Shown: positions 50,001 through 62,226 of the stretch, one piece after another | Layout: every line of letters begins with the position of its first letter | Position numbering within the stretch: position 1 is the stretch's first letter | NCBI RefSeq assembly: GCF_023101765.2 | Contig: NC_064231.1 | Span: 8,570,501-8,634,500, forward strand | DNA length: 64,000 bases | Direction: 5' to 3' | Source of the DNA: Spodoptera frugiperda | Taxonomy: Eukaryota > Arthropoda > Insecta > Lepidoptera > Noctuidae | Notes under the pieces: generated by a model | The model's database searches: none | The model's input: the letters and a program-made list of their open reading frames with translations, nothing else | What the model was told of the DNA's origin: nothing | Made by a program: the position numbers and the translations under genes

Positions 50001-51516
50001 CACAGTGTCCGATACTCCCGCGATACATTTGTTATGGCATGCCATACCGTCTACTTATATTTACATGCATGCAGATAGTGTGGCTGTTGATGACGTACAC
50101 AAAGACGGCTGTTTAAATTGAATTATAGGGGACTGAAGTAAATGGGCACACGTTTACAGCTCGTCAACAATGTGCCAGTGTGATAGTGATGAATAGTTGC
50201 TGTTGAGAGACCTGCAATGGTTTGATAAGCTGTTGTATTACATTCATACATAATATAAAGCATAGATTAGTGAATTGTCAACCTTTTGTTAAGATGTTTA
50301 TTATTTTAAAGCAGTTGCGTCGGTCTGTAAGTAGAGACTGTCATTACTATTATTGATATTACAAAATCTGAAACGTAGTAGCCATTTAGATACCTAAACA
50401 TACATTAACAAAAGTTAATTAAAACTGAAACATTAAATGAATACATAGCAGACCTTCGTACATAATAATTATGAGAGTTTATTTGATACGCATTCACACC
50501 ATCGTGTATTCTATTACATTCGAGAGATTTTGAACACAGCTACATTAAAAGGCCCTCCACATTCAGTGAAATGATTTATAGTAGTATACGCTACAAGTTC
50601 TGAATATATATTACACTGTTTATATAAAAATGTCTGTTCATTTCTACAACACAATACTGCATACATTTGTATCTTTCCTCTGTAAGTTGCTTAAGCTTCT
50701 TTCACAGTATATATAGAGGTATTATAAGCAAGGATTACGTTTCTGTGCGTAATACAATATTCGTAAGATAAGAAAGTATACCGGTATCATGAAAGAAATG
50801 GACCTTACCGCAGCGGGAATAAGGGCTATATTTTTGTAATCGGTTTACTCTGGGAACACAAAAGGATCGGGCTGGGTAGATCGTGTCGTGAACTAATATC
50901 TAGGAGATATTGATACTGTATTTTAGTGGAAGATTACTTTTAAATAACTAGTTTCTTTAATCTCATGATACTTGTAGTACTTTGTATTGACAGTATAGTT
51001 GAACTTCATAAACAATAAGGTCAATAACCTATGTAAAAATAGAAAGTACCTATAAATTAAAACAATCAACAAAATTAAAATAACTTCTTGTGTCATTAAC
51101 ATTTGTTTATCTATTTATATATACACTATGTTTTTTTTAATGTTACTTTACAATTCTAGAGTGAATCATTACTTTAGGTCGATGACTACAACTATAATTA
51201 TTTGTTCTAATATACATATAAACATCATGTAACAAAGGTACTACACAACACTATTTCCATACTCACGAACTGTGCCCACGAGTGGAATAAATAATGTACA
51301 AATATACATACACCTATATTAAAACATTTTTCTCTGAAGATACCCACGACTTTAAAAGTTTCAAGGAACATTTTATCATCTGAAGTTACATAAATAAATT
51401 CTGTAGTTGAGGATATAATATACCTAATATACTTCTTTATGTTCCATATATATAGGTACTATTTAACATATATACATACACACATATACTTACACCTTCG
51501 TCTCATAGTACTACAC
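50001..51516. other. AT-rich stretch without recognised genes
   Basis: About 1.5 kb of AT-rich DNA. A half-CRE (GATGACGTACAC) lies at 50089. No open frame of interest and no repeat were recognised. Confidence 0.35.
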
Positions 51517-51670
51517 TTTTCTTGAGGGAGGAAAGCATCCTATGACTTCTCCCACCTTGGATGAGGCGAGAGAGAATGTCAGACTCCTACTGACTCGAAA
51601 CCACCCGTTCCTTTTCCTGATTTAAAGCCGGAGACCCGGTAACCCAGTACGTTGTCCGCAGCTCCGGAAC
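51517..51670 (-). mobile_element. SINE family A, copy 4
   Basis: Same order as at 431 and 33548 (GGAAAGCATCCTATGACTTC, GATGAGGCGAGAG, AATGTCAGACTCCTACTGAC, CCACCCGTTCC, TTGTCCGCAGCTCCGG). The left end is CTTTTCTTGAGGG with only a weak T run. Confidence 0.75.
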
Positions 51671-51814
51671 ATACTTTTAAACTTAAAAAAAAAATTAATG
51701 ACCCAAATTATAACGTCAGCACACATGATTCTCAAAACATTTTTCTTGTGATTCCTATCTTAATAATAACATACTATGCTACTTACCTAATATACTTTCC
51801 AATCCACAAGTATG

Positions 51815-52145
51815 GGCCGGAGTGATACCACGGGCTCACGGAAAACAGACGTGAAATAAAGCTTGCGTTATGTTTCATCGTGTGAGTGAGGTTTTTTCCT
51901 AGTCCCCGATTCCCCAACAAACCTTAAATTCCTAACCTCCAAAAGTCAGTAAAGTCTGACACTCCTTCTCGCCTCGCCCAAGGCGAGAGAAGTCAATGGA
52001 AGATTTCCTCAAAAAAAAAAACCTCCAAAAGGCCGACAACGCACTCTTAAGTCACTCTAACTCAGGCCTCTGGTGTTTTGGATGTCCATGGGCGATTACT
52101 TACCATCAGGTGATCCGTCTGCTCGTTTTTAAACATAAAAAACAA
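51815..52145 (+). mobile_element. SINE-like family B, copy 2, interrupted
   Basis: The 5' part (GGCCGGAGTGATACCACGGG, GTGTGAGTGAGG, AAATTCCTAACCTCC) runs to 51944. The 3' part resumes at 52020 with CCTCCAAAAGGCCGACAACG and continues through CCTCTGGTGTTTTGGATGTC to GATCCGTCTGCTCGTTTTT. The two halves are split by an inserted family A fragment. Without the insert and one copy of the duplication it would be a nearly full-length family B repeat. Confidence 0.75.
51945..52019 (+). mobile_element. SINE family A, copy 5, nested insertion with target duplication
   Basis: A 5'-truncated family A copy beginning GTCAGTAAAGTCTGACACTC and ending in an A-rich tail. It is bounded by the direct repeat AACCTCCAAAA (51934-51944 and 52020-52030). 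Truncation at the 5' end, a tail and an 11-bp target duplication are the hallmarks of target-primed retroposition. The insertion is younger than the family B copy it splits. Confidence 0.8.
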
Positions 52146-52609
52146 ACCTATACATACTCGTATATATGTAAATATTTTAAATAATATAATAAAGACACCG
52201 GTAACACTATTTCTCAACACATTCAGCCTCATGTACCAGAACCTCGTACCGTTCCACGTTCTTAATACTACTGTATTATTCATAGTTCTTATTTAAATTA
52301 AGCTCTTAAGGTTTTACATATTGAATATGCCTTTACTTGCGGTATATGATACGTGCCCTAAATTGTATTAAAATGTAAATATGAGAGCTTATGTCTGCAT
52401 GTATCTAATTTGTAGCAATTATTTTGTAAACGCTGCCTGTCTAAATGTTAGGAGGATTTTGATAATTATTTTATATTTATAATGAGCAGTAATGAGTAAG
52501 AACTGAATGTTATAAAACAATAAGTCATAATTAATGGTAAACAAATCTGATATACGATTATCTTTTATAATATCTGGGCGTTGTGACTGGACTGTAATTA
52601 GTATAAACC

Positions 52610-52708
52610 TTGTAACGCCTCTGGTGTTTTAAGTGTCCATGGGCAGCGGCGATTGCTTGCCATCAGGTGATCAGTCTGCTCGTTTACCGGCCTATTCCAT
52701 AAAAAAAA
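52610..52708 (+). mobile_element. SINE family B 3' part, copy 3
   Basis: GTAACGCCTCTGGTGTTTTA, GTCCATGGGCAGCGGCGATT, CATCAGGTGATCAGTCTGCT, CCGGCCTATTCCATAAAAAA. 5'-truncated, with the A-rich end intact. Confidence 0.8.
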
Positions 52709-53265
52709 CCTAAATGATCCTGCTCTAATTAGCACCAATCAATTGGCAACATTTCCTAGATTTTTAACATCTGTCATGATATATTTACTCAAGAGAAAAT
52801 ATCAAAATAAATACCACTACATTTCTACTTCTATTTCTATTAAATCACCACACTGCCAATAAACAATTTCACAAAATACTTGACAAAGGTTACTTGTCAG
52901 TCGATGACAAAACGCTTTTATGTGTACCTTTGACACAAACACAAAACAAACGTTTCGCTTTGTAACTGTTCCTGGAATATAACACTCTCAGCACACTCTA
53001 TGAGATCCATCACTAGTCTCGTAAATACGAATTCCAATTCGTAGTTTCTGAAACAAAGCGATTCTATTTTTACAACATTGATTCACGAAAGTTACGTTTC
53101 TCATGAATGAATTCAATGATCGATAGCGTTTAATTGTATGTTGAACAACACTAGTAGCGTAATGACGCTTTGTTGTAACGATCAATCATCATTTGTTGGT
53201 CAACGTTAAAAAAATACAGAATATTGTGTAATATTGACTTTGAAATTATATTTACTTACTAATTA

Positions 53266-53575
53266 ACGTCGTGGTGGCCCAGAGGTTTAAGACTGCCCGC
53301 TTCTCATGCATGAGAGTGCAGGTTCGAAACGTACCAACGGCAAGTACCAATGTGACTTTTTCCGAGTCATATGTACTTTCTAAGATTATTTAGACGCCAC
53401 TGACAAACGGTGAAGGAAAACATCGAGAGGAAACCTAGGTTAATAATTTCTAATTATAATTTTGAAATCGCCAACCTGCATTGAGCAAGCGTGGTGATTA
53501 ATGCTCAAACCTTCTCCGTATAAGAAGAGGGTTTTGGCCAGTAGTGGCCACATATAGGCTGATATGATGTGATAT
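53266..53575 (+). mobile_element. SINE family D: tRNA head with LINE-like tail
   Basis: The tRNA-like head has CGTGGTGGCCCAGAGGTTTA (A box region) and GAGTGCAGGTTCGAAAC (B box GGTTCGAAAC at 53321). The body includes ACGGTGAAGGAAAACATCG and GAGGAAACC. The tail has CCAACCTGCATTGAGCAAGC, GGTGATTAATGCTC, CCAGTAGTGGCC and ATAGGCTGATATGATGTGAT. It is close to full length at about 310 bp. The tail matches the fragment at 1421. No working tRNA: arms are degenerate. Confidence 0.75.
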
Positions 53576-55858
53576 TCTAATGAACATGCACTATTTTCTT
53601 CTTACAGTTCTTTAACTTTATGCATATTTTAAAACCGTTATAATAAGTTATACATTGTTATCAGAAAATCCCAAAGCCCATCAGTATTAAGTTTATCAAC
53701 TGGGGCTAATGTCGAAACCACTTAACGATTCCTGATGGGGTTATCGCTGCTTCCTAGGACATTTCTCGAGGGAGGTTCACGTTGATACGTTAATAGGTTT
53801 ATAGAGCGGTCCATTTATAACTATTATAATAGTTCTTTCATGATATCGGGCTTTGTAGAATGAACTGATTCATGAATCATTGATAATAAACATTAGGTGT
53901 GATGTGGGACCTACATTTATTGTTTATACAGAAAATCTTCATGAATAAAATGATCGGAACACATTTACCATTCATACAGTTGTTAGCGAAACATTGTAAT
54001 ACACCCATCTTCAGACACACGTGCAGTTCGTATGTTTCTGACAATATGATAATTTCCATAAACATCATAGAGCCAGTATCTGAACATGTTCTAACATCTA
54101 GCGTACCTACAACATTTTATTCAAATCGCAACAAAACTCCTTTTATTGCTTCAATAAAACATGAATATTTTTCTTGGCTGTACGAGAGACGACTTTCGTT
54201 TCATCACTCTATCCAATTTCGTTCCTTCCACATCGCCCTTGGGCTTATTACGAGGCACAAGACGGGCCTGTATATATATACCTATATATTTGTACGTGCG
54301 TAAGCAGAACGAATAGTCTGCCTTTGCCCCAGGCTAACAAACCCAAACCCTTACCTTCACTGTTGGTCTTTTAAAACATTTACAACAGCAAAAAATCTGG
54401 CTTCAATTTACTTAACCAAAGTATTACATCACACGAGGACGCTCGCTGTTTTCGTATTAATTAATTTTAATGAAATTCGTGATGTGAATTGATTGCACTA
54501 CAAAGTAATTAAATTACCCACGTTACAGGCTGGATTAAATATTATTTGGGTTACACGGAAAGTTTTTACATCTTTTTCGTTTACATCGGTTATTGTTAAT
54601 GAAATCGTATAAAGTATGCGTAGTACAAAAGTAATGTTGGGGTGCAAAAAAGTTGTGACATTTGAAGACTTTGAAGTAAGAAAGTTTGCTCCCCTTCCTT
54701 ACAAAGCGAACGTAACGTTGGGTGCTGTTAGAATAGACCCTCGACTGCCTTTTGTACAGCTGTACATTGTACATTTAACAAAGTTGTTTATTCAAATTAC
54801 CTTTACTCATTTTAAAGTCAATAACGTTTTACGTCGTATTTTATATAAGTAAGTGTACTTCAATGACTACTCTGCCTTATCACTGCACTGTACATTACTA
54901 GCGACAATCATCAAATATATACCACTAGGTTAAACACTTAAAATCGATTACCTACAAATGGTATTGGAATGCATAAGCCACTCATTATTTTCAATTGGTA
55001 TGTCATAGTTAATTAATATAATTGCGTAGTATATTGTATTGACACTAGGATGACTATTCAAATCAGTTTGTACTCTCTAATATTCTATTCACTTCCTAAT
55101 ATTTTTGCAACATTGCTCGACTTTACCTCATCGAGTTGATTCGACACACTGTAAATTACATTACTGTAACAGACAGTTACGATCTTCTTACCTATGTATT
55201 AAAAGAAAACTCACACAGCAAATAAATATACATACGTATGTATACTTATTTATCAAACGTACATACGTACTCAAATATTTTCCATCCGAAAGTAGGTACA
55301 TAAACTTGAGTATAAAAGAACCTCGATTTATTCTAAACGCTTTGATAAGATTTGTATACATGTACTACTGAACAAGATCGGATTTATATAAAGACTTGGA
55401 CACGAGACCGATTTCTGATAAATTGTACCTAGTAGTTTTTGACGTAATATTACAAGATAATAAAGCAATATATTTAATTCAGAATTTATGGGATTGATAT
55501 TCATTACATGTAGAAACATAAAAAGACAATTAAATCAATGTATATTGTTAATATTATGTAAGTAAATGTTGCTAGGAGACATTTCAAAGGAAATGTTGAT
55601 TATTAATTAGCTCACAAATTAACTCTAAACATTCATTTACATATATGACTCTTCAACTAATGGTAATGACAGAAACTCATAATCATATATTCCCTTTGCC
55701 AGTTTGTAATAGGTATGCTATTAAAAGTTGTCAGATAGAGGTTGCATATTGCAATAATAGAGACTAATTGTATCTGTCTTACTGATATTAAATAAAAAAT
55801 GGGACGTTTGTGCATTATACAATAACGAGTTAAACTAGTAAGTAAATAAATAAATAAA
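53576..55858. other. AT-rich stretch without recognised genes
   Basis: About 2.3 kb. The longest frame, 134 codons at 53899-54303 (plus), has AT-driven composition, no domain and no splice or promoter context; I do not call it. Overlapping frames at 54535-54852 on both strands are likewise unsupported. ACATACGTATGTATAC-type runs occur at 55230. Confidence 0.4.
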
Positions 55859-56072
55859 TTGACTGCACGGTTGGTGCGGTGGCTGGGCAACTGGCTGCCG
55901 CGCAACGGGTAAAAGGTTCGATTCCCACACGGAACAACTCTTGTGTGATCCACAAATAGTTGTTTCGGGTCTGGGTGTCATGTGCATGTGAACTTGTATG
56001 TTTGTAAACGCACACACGACACAGGAGAAAATCCTAATGTGGGGCAACGATTTTTTAAAAAAAAAAAAAAAA
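55859..56072 (+). mobile_element. SINE family C (tRNA-derived), copy 2, full-length reference
   Basis: The head is GACTGCACGGTTGGTGCGGT with an exact B box GGTTCGATTCC at 55915-55925. The body has CGGAACAACTCTTGTGTGATC, GTTTCGGGTCTGGGTGTCAT and CACACGACACAGGAG, ending AATCCTAATGTGGGGCAACG and a 16-base A run. Polymerase III A and B boxes are intact in sequence. It is the best-preserved copy; 39057, 60395 and 62061 are partial or decayed. Confidence 0.85.
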
Positions 56073-56364
56073 TTAACCGTTTCTTAATCTAGCAATGACC
56101 CCGACTTCAGAGATCGAATGTCCGAATTACTAGAATTCTATAGCATCGATATGCAACTAATTCGAATGGAATAATAAATCATTCGAATAGCCATTAGATC
56201 GAGCTTCTGTATCACTGTAACTTCAATGCAATGTTAGTCATTAACGTTTCGGAAAAGGTAGTACATCCATGCTACGAAGTCTTGATAATTCTAATAAGAA
56301 AGACTTCCTCATATTTCCACCGTAATTATACATTTTAACATGAGAGAAAATGAATGAAACGTAC

Positions 56365-56500
56365 CATTAACCGACGAGCATGCATGCAAAAACTGATGAC
56401 TGTTGATGAAGCGAAAGAAGTATGTAAGATTCGTAGCAATTGGCGTTCCATTGTCTCTGCCTACCCCCATGAGAGACAGACGTGAGGCTACGTATGTATG
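56365..56500 (+). mobile_element. 5'-truncated non-LTR retrotransposon 3' end, copy 2
   Basis: The best copy: ATG 56396 to TGA 56483 reads MTVDEAKEVCKIRSNWRSIV and then SAYPHERQT, uninterrupted. A (TATG)n tail follows (CGTATGTATGTAG). The protein tail and tandem-repeat end are those of a non-LTR retrotransposon; the upstream reverse-transcriptase region is missing. Confidence 0.7.
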
Positions 56501-56504
56501 TAGA

Positions 56505-58640
56505 AAATGAATGTATGCTAATAATATTTTCATCAATAATATTAACACCCTTACATAAGAATGTCCGATGGAATTTTACCCGTCAGTTATCGAGTTATCG
56601 CGATATTAATCAGTACATTTCTATTGTGTTCGAGTGTGTCGGCTCTGATATGTATCTATTTACTCACGAGTGAATCGAGTATCAAATTATTTATTTACAC
56701 GATGTATGATAACATGTGTTCTTATTTTTAAACGTTCATATTATGTAAGGTGTTGATATGAAAATCTTTATTCCTTTTTATAGATTTTCAATCTCTGAGA
56801 CTATCTTATAGTATTCTATCTATTTTACTGAAAAAGATGTCTCGAGATCGGTTTCCATTAAGAATTATTTAATGTTCTTTAAATTTCATATTTTCTCAGT
56901 AGAAACATAAAATGGAGCTCGGTTATGGTAATTGCTCTTTCGTTGGACTCATGATATAACGAATAGTGGATATTAGGCACACCTCTTTAACTCATGCTTC
57001 CCATAAATAAAATGCTCAAACCCTTAACATTCATCAAAGATTTACAACTTTCTTGCTTTGAAGTATATAATAACAATTATATTAAAATTGTAACTTCCCA
57101 CGTACTACTACTACTACACTATAAAATAGTATACGTTAACATACAAATACGTGGCACTAATGGTACTACAGAATGCATACATTTAAAGCTATAAGCACGA
57201 CACGAGATGCGTGCAAGCACTTGTGGGTCGATTAGTATTCAACATGTAGTTGGACAAGGTGCCAAGTTCCACATGTAGGGTGGTTCAGTTAGATGTAACC
57301 ACGTCCACACCTGCATTCATTAATTCATTTGAAGAGACACGAGTGTTCATACCGATCTAAGATATACGTATACATAATATGTACGAATAAAGATAGTACA
57401 TATATTTTGAACTTGCGGTTTATCAGATAGTGTTCTTTAAAAAGTTATCAATCTATTCGAGTAAACAATAATTGTTCCTTAGCAACAGGTGAAAGAACAA
57501 AAAAGGTACTATAAGTACATGTCTACTAAACCCTTCAGAATATCAGCCGTGATGTAATGCTATGTCGATGTTTTATTCCGATAGTTTCACGTAACATTTA
57601 ACTTGACAGACGGCAGTATACTCAAGTGCTTAATCTAAGATTTTATCGCCACAATCAAAATGCGGTAGCATCAAGAAAATTCTCTTTTATTTTTGTTGCG
57701 AAGTATAAACTTCTTTTATCCATTAACTGGAGGTAAATTGTTTTTAGATGAAGTACTTGAGAGTGTTGCAAGTTAATGGAAAAGCTTGGTACGGCTCTGT
57801 AATATCAGGAGGGGAGCGGTTGGAAGTAAGTACCGTGGACCTACCTCCTCCTGACTTTCTGAGAGCTAAACATTAACTGGAACATTAATCAGCAACTCAC
57901 GATCATAGTTTAGTGCTTAGCTCGGTAATAACAACTGTTATTAGCTGTTATAGAGAAGTTGAATAGCGCAGCAGGGTTCCTATGTACTTTATACGCTATT
58001 GTATTTACTTTAGCTGCGAAAAACTTTGATATAATACATGATAATATTATTACAACAGTATTTTTGTATGAAAGTGATATTAGGTATAGCAATAGGCATA
58101 ATTAAATGACTAAATGGTGATGCGTGGTGATGTTTATTAACAATTTAGTATACATAATCAAAAAGTTCCATAGCACTTTAAATAGGCAAGGACATTGACA
58201 CGGCAAGTTCCACAATTATACATGTCGTTTGCAAATTGATTGGAAATAATTGCGAAGAATGTCAATTGATGTAATCAAATTTTGATTTACAACATGGTGA
58301 CAAAGTCCGTTAACGATATCAGATGTTATCGAAATTGAGATGAATAGGTATCATCTATCACATGATGGAATAGAAAAACAAATGTGTATCGACATTGGAG
58401 TACCTATAACACGCTGTCACGTCACAACAATAGTGGAATAATACATAAGAATTAACTCGGAAGCTCGTACTAATAAAACGAAATTACAGCGGTAATCAGC
58501 TCAACGAAAACAATGAAAGTTTGAAAACGTACAACGACTTTAAAGGAAACAGCGAAAATAAGTGGTTGAAGGTATTTGGAAGGCTCAGGATGTGATGGTA
58601 GTGGGGTTGGTTGTATATTACTCGACGGTTGTGAGGAAAG
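56505..58640. other. AT-rich stretch upstream of the short first exon
   Basis: About 2.1 kb with no recognised gene or repeat. 57770-57860 is slightly GC-richer (GGAGGGGAGCGGTTGG). A half-CRE (GCTGTCACGTCACAAC) lies at 58415-58426. The last few hundred bases before 58640 could hold promoter elements, but no TATA box or strong initiator stands out. Confidence 0.35.
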
Positions 58641-58714
58641 TATTATAGAATGGAGGGTAGGACGTGAAGCGCGCCCTGGGCGGGGGCGGCTCGCGGCGCG
58701 CGCGCTGTGATGCG

Positions 58715-58788
58715 ATGGGCCAGGACTGGTGCTTCCGACGCAAAAGGAAACGCAGCAGCAGTCAGGAGGACCACCCGCATCACACCCG
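58715..58788 (+). CDS. Short first coding exon of an unidentified gene
   Basis: A CpG island begins near 58640. ATG 58715 opens MGQDWCFRRKRKRSSSQEDH, then PHHT, then two bases before a donor-like CCCG|GTAACT (GT at 58789). An in-frame TAG lies about 50 bases upstream, so no longer start is available. The peptide is basic (FRRKRKRSSS), with a potential PKA-type phosphorylation site in RKRSSS. Codons are GC-rich and the signal stops at the donor. The frame phase at the donor (two bases left) equals that of the exon at 10353-11071. It reads as an alternative N-terminus, or as the first exon of a separate gene. I do not recognise the product. Confidence 0.5.
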
Positions 58789-58789
58789 G

Positions 58790-60394
58790 TAACTATACTC
58801 TGTAGAAGGATTTTTTAAATTTTCTAAAGGAACTTTTATGCTTTATTTAATTCAGAATCGGAGAAGAAAATGGCTTACGTTCAAGTGGTAATTTTTAATT
58901 GATCAATAATGTGCGAATGCTATTATATGAAAAACAATCTTGTACTAACCGGTAGTTTTTTATCTATGTTAATCAATAATACAATTGTAATTAACAGCCA
59001 TAGTTTTCTTGGCATTTCAAGAATACTGCAGCATATGGTGACTGTCATATCTTAATTTAATGAAGGGCAAAATATAACCTAAACCAAAATCTTCTTAGAA
59101 TTTCGATTAAAAATAATAGAACCACTAAAAAGCTCATTCATTACAAAATGGTACCCATTGTGGGACATTATTTCAATTGTATAACATAAAGTGAATTTAC
59201 CGCCATCTGACGGCTACAAACGACATTAAATTAAGGGTAGACTGAAAACTGAAAGGGGCGCGGTGGCGCTGCTTTGAGTTTACGTTAGCGAGAGCTAGAT
59301 GTCGCTCGCTACCAGTGCACAGCATTCCGGAACAGTTTCATAAATTTTACCATAGTCTCTTATAAACTTAATGCAAACATGTATAAATTAAAAGGAAATG
59401 ATCCGCCCAAATTAATATTTTGTCATCAAAACCATCAACATATTTAATGGGAAAGCAGAAGCATATTATGGTAAAATAAATTCAACTTCAATCAAGAAGC
59501 AATAAGGATGAATATAGCGTAATTTTGTTCATAAAAATTCGTTAATAAAAGTGTTCGAGCAAAGCTGAATTTCGCCAAAGTTAGAGTGGAATGTATAATC
59601 AGACGCTAAATAATGAATAAATTTTAGAATTCCGTGTAAAAAGGTTTTATTAAGATCTCAAAAACTCTTGACAAATCTATATTATGTTTTATTAGGAGAT
59701 GAGACAAGACAGCAGACCATTTTAAGTTAATAAAAAAGGTACATCACGTAAGTACCGAACAGTGGATGTTACATCGTATGTGCACATTTGTCTTGTCCTT
59801 TATGGTATTGTGTCACTAAAAATTTTGATATACTTTATGACTTAAAATGTAAACGAAGAAGTAATTGAAAACGTTTGTGGTTTTGCTTCATATTATATCA
59901 TTTTGTTGTACCCAGAAACGCATCAAAAACTACCTGTATAGATTGTTCGATTACCTATTGAAGCTTTTAATTAAGATTGATAGAAAACCAAACAACAGAA
60001 CAGTATAAAATATTAACGCATATCCGATAATGATACGTGATAACTTGAGTACATAATGTACACAAGTAATAATCTCTTTTGTTGAAATATGGCGGTAATT
60101 TTCGTATCCTATTGTCAACATTGTTAATAAGTAAATCGTATTATAACGTGAAATCGATAATTAGTTGTACACACACAGCTTTTGTGGGACAATATTGGCT
60201 TCTGTTGTGACAAAGGCTGGTAGTTTCAATCATTTACGTCATGTCGTGTATGGGTTGAACGAGATTTTTAGTTACTTATTTGATTTAAATGTTATATCAC
60301 TTTAATACCGTTTATTGTTTTGAAACTATGAATTTTTGTAGGGATGTTATATTATTGGTATGCTGCATACTAGTTATATCAATAGTTATATTTG
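58790..60394. other. AT-rich stretch, probable intron start, with CTCF-like motifs
   Basis: No open frame of interest. CCGCCATCTGA (59200-59210) and GCGGTGGCGCT (59260-59270) lie about 60 bases apart in opposite orientation beside a CpG-richer patch (TAGCGAGAGCTAGATGTCGC). They resemble CTCF or Pho/YY1 cores. Confidence 0.35.
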
Positions 60395-60535
60395 TTTCCT
60401 CTACGGAACAAATCTTTGTGTGATCCACATGTTGTTATAGGTCTTATGTATAGTGTGTCAAAAGTGGCATGTATATGTAAATGCACCCACGACACATTAT
60501 AAAATCCTAGTGTGGGACAACGTCTTAATTAGTTG
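60395..60535 (+). mobile_element. SINE family C, copy 3, 3' part
   Basis: TACGGAACAAATCTTTGTGTG, ATCCACATGTTGTT, GGTCTTATGTATAGTGTGTC, CACCCACGACACATTATAAA, then ATCCTAGTGTGGGACAACGT. The order matches the body of the 55859 element. The tRNA-like head and the A run are missing. Confidence 0.65.
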
Positions 60536-61114
60536 GTTTCTGAAGAATTAAAGGCATTTGTCTTGCTGCTTAAAAAAGTAGATTAGAAAACATGTATTAT
60601 GTACTCTGCCTACCACTTCTGGGAATAAAAAGCGTGACGTTATGTAGGAAATGACTTATTTTTTTCTGAGAATTCGTCACCACTGTCAACAACCTATTTT
60701 TTTCTTATTAAAAGTTACGGTACTAGGAAATTGGAAACCACAAATAAATTATTATAAATTGGCAAACCACTGAGCTTGTGCGACCAAAGTCGAGGACAAA
60801 CCTAGTTTTATTTTCAAGCCAACATTGAAAGATTCCAGTAACGTTGTGAATTCCACAAGGAGTCATTATTTCCTACGAAGCGGTCAAGAGCGCCATTACT
60901 TAGCGCCTAAACTCTTGGGACCAGGATTTTTAAATGCATATTTATGGAAAACTTAAGTGTTCTCCTCATTATTCCTACTTTACATTAATAACGATGGTTA
61001 TGAATTTTATTGTTTGTTTTTATAAAAGAGCCACTCTTTGACACAGTTTAATAATGCATCTTTGTAACCAGATAATAATTAATAACGATTGAGTTATGAG
61101 TTAACTTAGCCATA

Positions 61115-61440
61115 GTGTGCTTTTCTACCAGAGATGTGCCATGTAACTATACTACGAAGATGTAATAGCTAAACTGGGAGACTACATGATCGTTTCCACT
61201 GATACTAAGCTACGGCGCAGCTCGAGTATGAGATGTATCGATATTAGAGATACATAGCACACATCCATAACACGCATCTCTAGCACGCATTCATAGCAAG
61301 CATCCTTCTATATAGTAAACGTAACTTAACTGAGTCCATTTCCACCAGTGCTAAGCTATGTGTACCAATGAATATGATTGGTGGAAGCCAAACGCATCCA
61401 CAGCAACGTAGCATAGCACATCTCTGGTGGAAATGCAACT
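61115..61440. mobile_element. MITE with inverted ends, copy 2 (Harbinger-like)
   Basis: Same family as 36199. The left end is GTGTGCTTTTCTACCAGAG and the right end, read inward, is AGTTGCATTTCCACCAGAG. The interior shares GAAGATGTAATAGC, GCAGCTCGAGTATG, ATAGCACACATCCATA, GTACCAATGAATAT and CCAAACGCATCCACAG. The length is nearly equal to copy 1. A TTA lies at the right flank but not at the left. Confidence 0.7.
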
Positions 61441-62060
61441 TTATATGGAAGTAATGAAAACTTCAGGTTTCTTTAGTTTCAAAATATTAACAATTCCAAA
61501 TCTTTTAACGCTATTCCTTATTACCAACAAAAATGTTCCACTAAATGTAGGAAAATCCTATCACTAATTAGCTTAATTGTAAACAATCAATCAGGTTTTA
61601 CCGTAACTACGTTTTAACTGTTAATGAATTAGTGGTCAAATAACACTCCGTATGTATGATTACGTCATACGAATTAAACTGTGTCCCTAAACAGCCCTTT
61701 AGTTATTTCAAACAATTAATTTTCCGTTCCCATTCCCCTTTGTGTTGCAATTTTTCAAATTAATTGTTACCGACATCAGTATAATTAAAAAATGACAAAT
61801 CGTACTTAGTAAATTATGAAACTGCTTTAATTTCTAATGAAGTCGATTTATGAATGCTTTTTCACTGTGTGGGACTTTATCAGTGATTGGTTAGTAATAT
61901 AATATTCGCTTTAGGGCCAATTTAATAAAATTAATCTATCTAAATCCAGGGTTTAATTAATCGATCTAGATTAAATTATATCGATGCTCACTATATTGAT
62001 TTTGACTAATATTTAATAGGAGTAATGAATAAGGACAAAAATGTAATATCTTTTTACATA

Positions 62061-62226
62061 TCCACACTAGGATTTTTCCTGAGTCGTGGGTGCGTTAACA
62101 AACACATGACACGCAGATCCGAAACAACAATTTCTGGATCACACGAAAAGTTGTTAAAAAGTCGAACCCGCTTCACGTTATGCAGCAGCCAGTTGCCCAG
62201 CCACTACGCCATTTGTGCAGTCATTG
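62061..62226 (-). mobile_element. SINE family C, copy 4
   Basis: Reverse copy: CACACTAGGATTTTTCCTGA, GTGGGTGCGTTAACAAACAC, GATCCGAAACAACAATTTC, then GCAGCAGCCAGTTGCCCAGC and GTGCAGTCA. The B box is damaged (GTCGAACCCGC without the GGAA context). The 73-codon plus frame across it is not a gene. Confidence 0.7.

Noticed and set aside
53899..54303. 134-codon plus-strand frame
   Set aside because: No domain, no coding bias and AT-driven residues (Ile, Phe, Tyr, Asn). Overlapping minus frames are equally open.
54535..54852. Overlapping 78- and 79-codon frames on opposite strands
   Set aside because: Both are open, neither has a domain or gene context, and they overlap.
55861..55935. Possible tRNA gene
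   Set aside because: A and B boxes are present, but the arms do not pair into a cloverleaf and the sequence continues into a SINE body with an A-rich tail.
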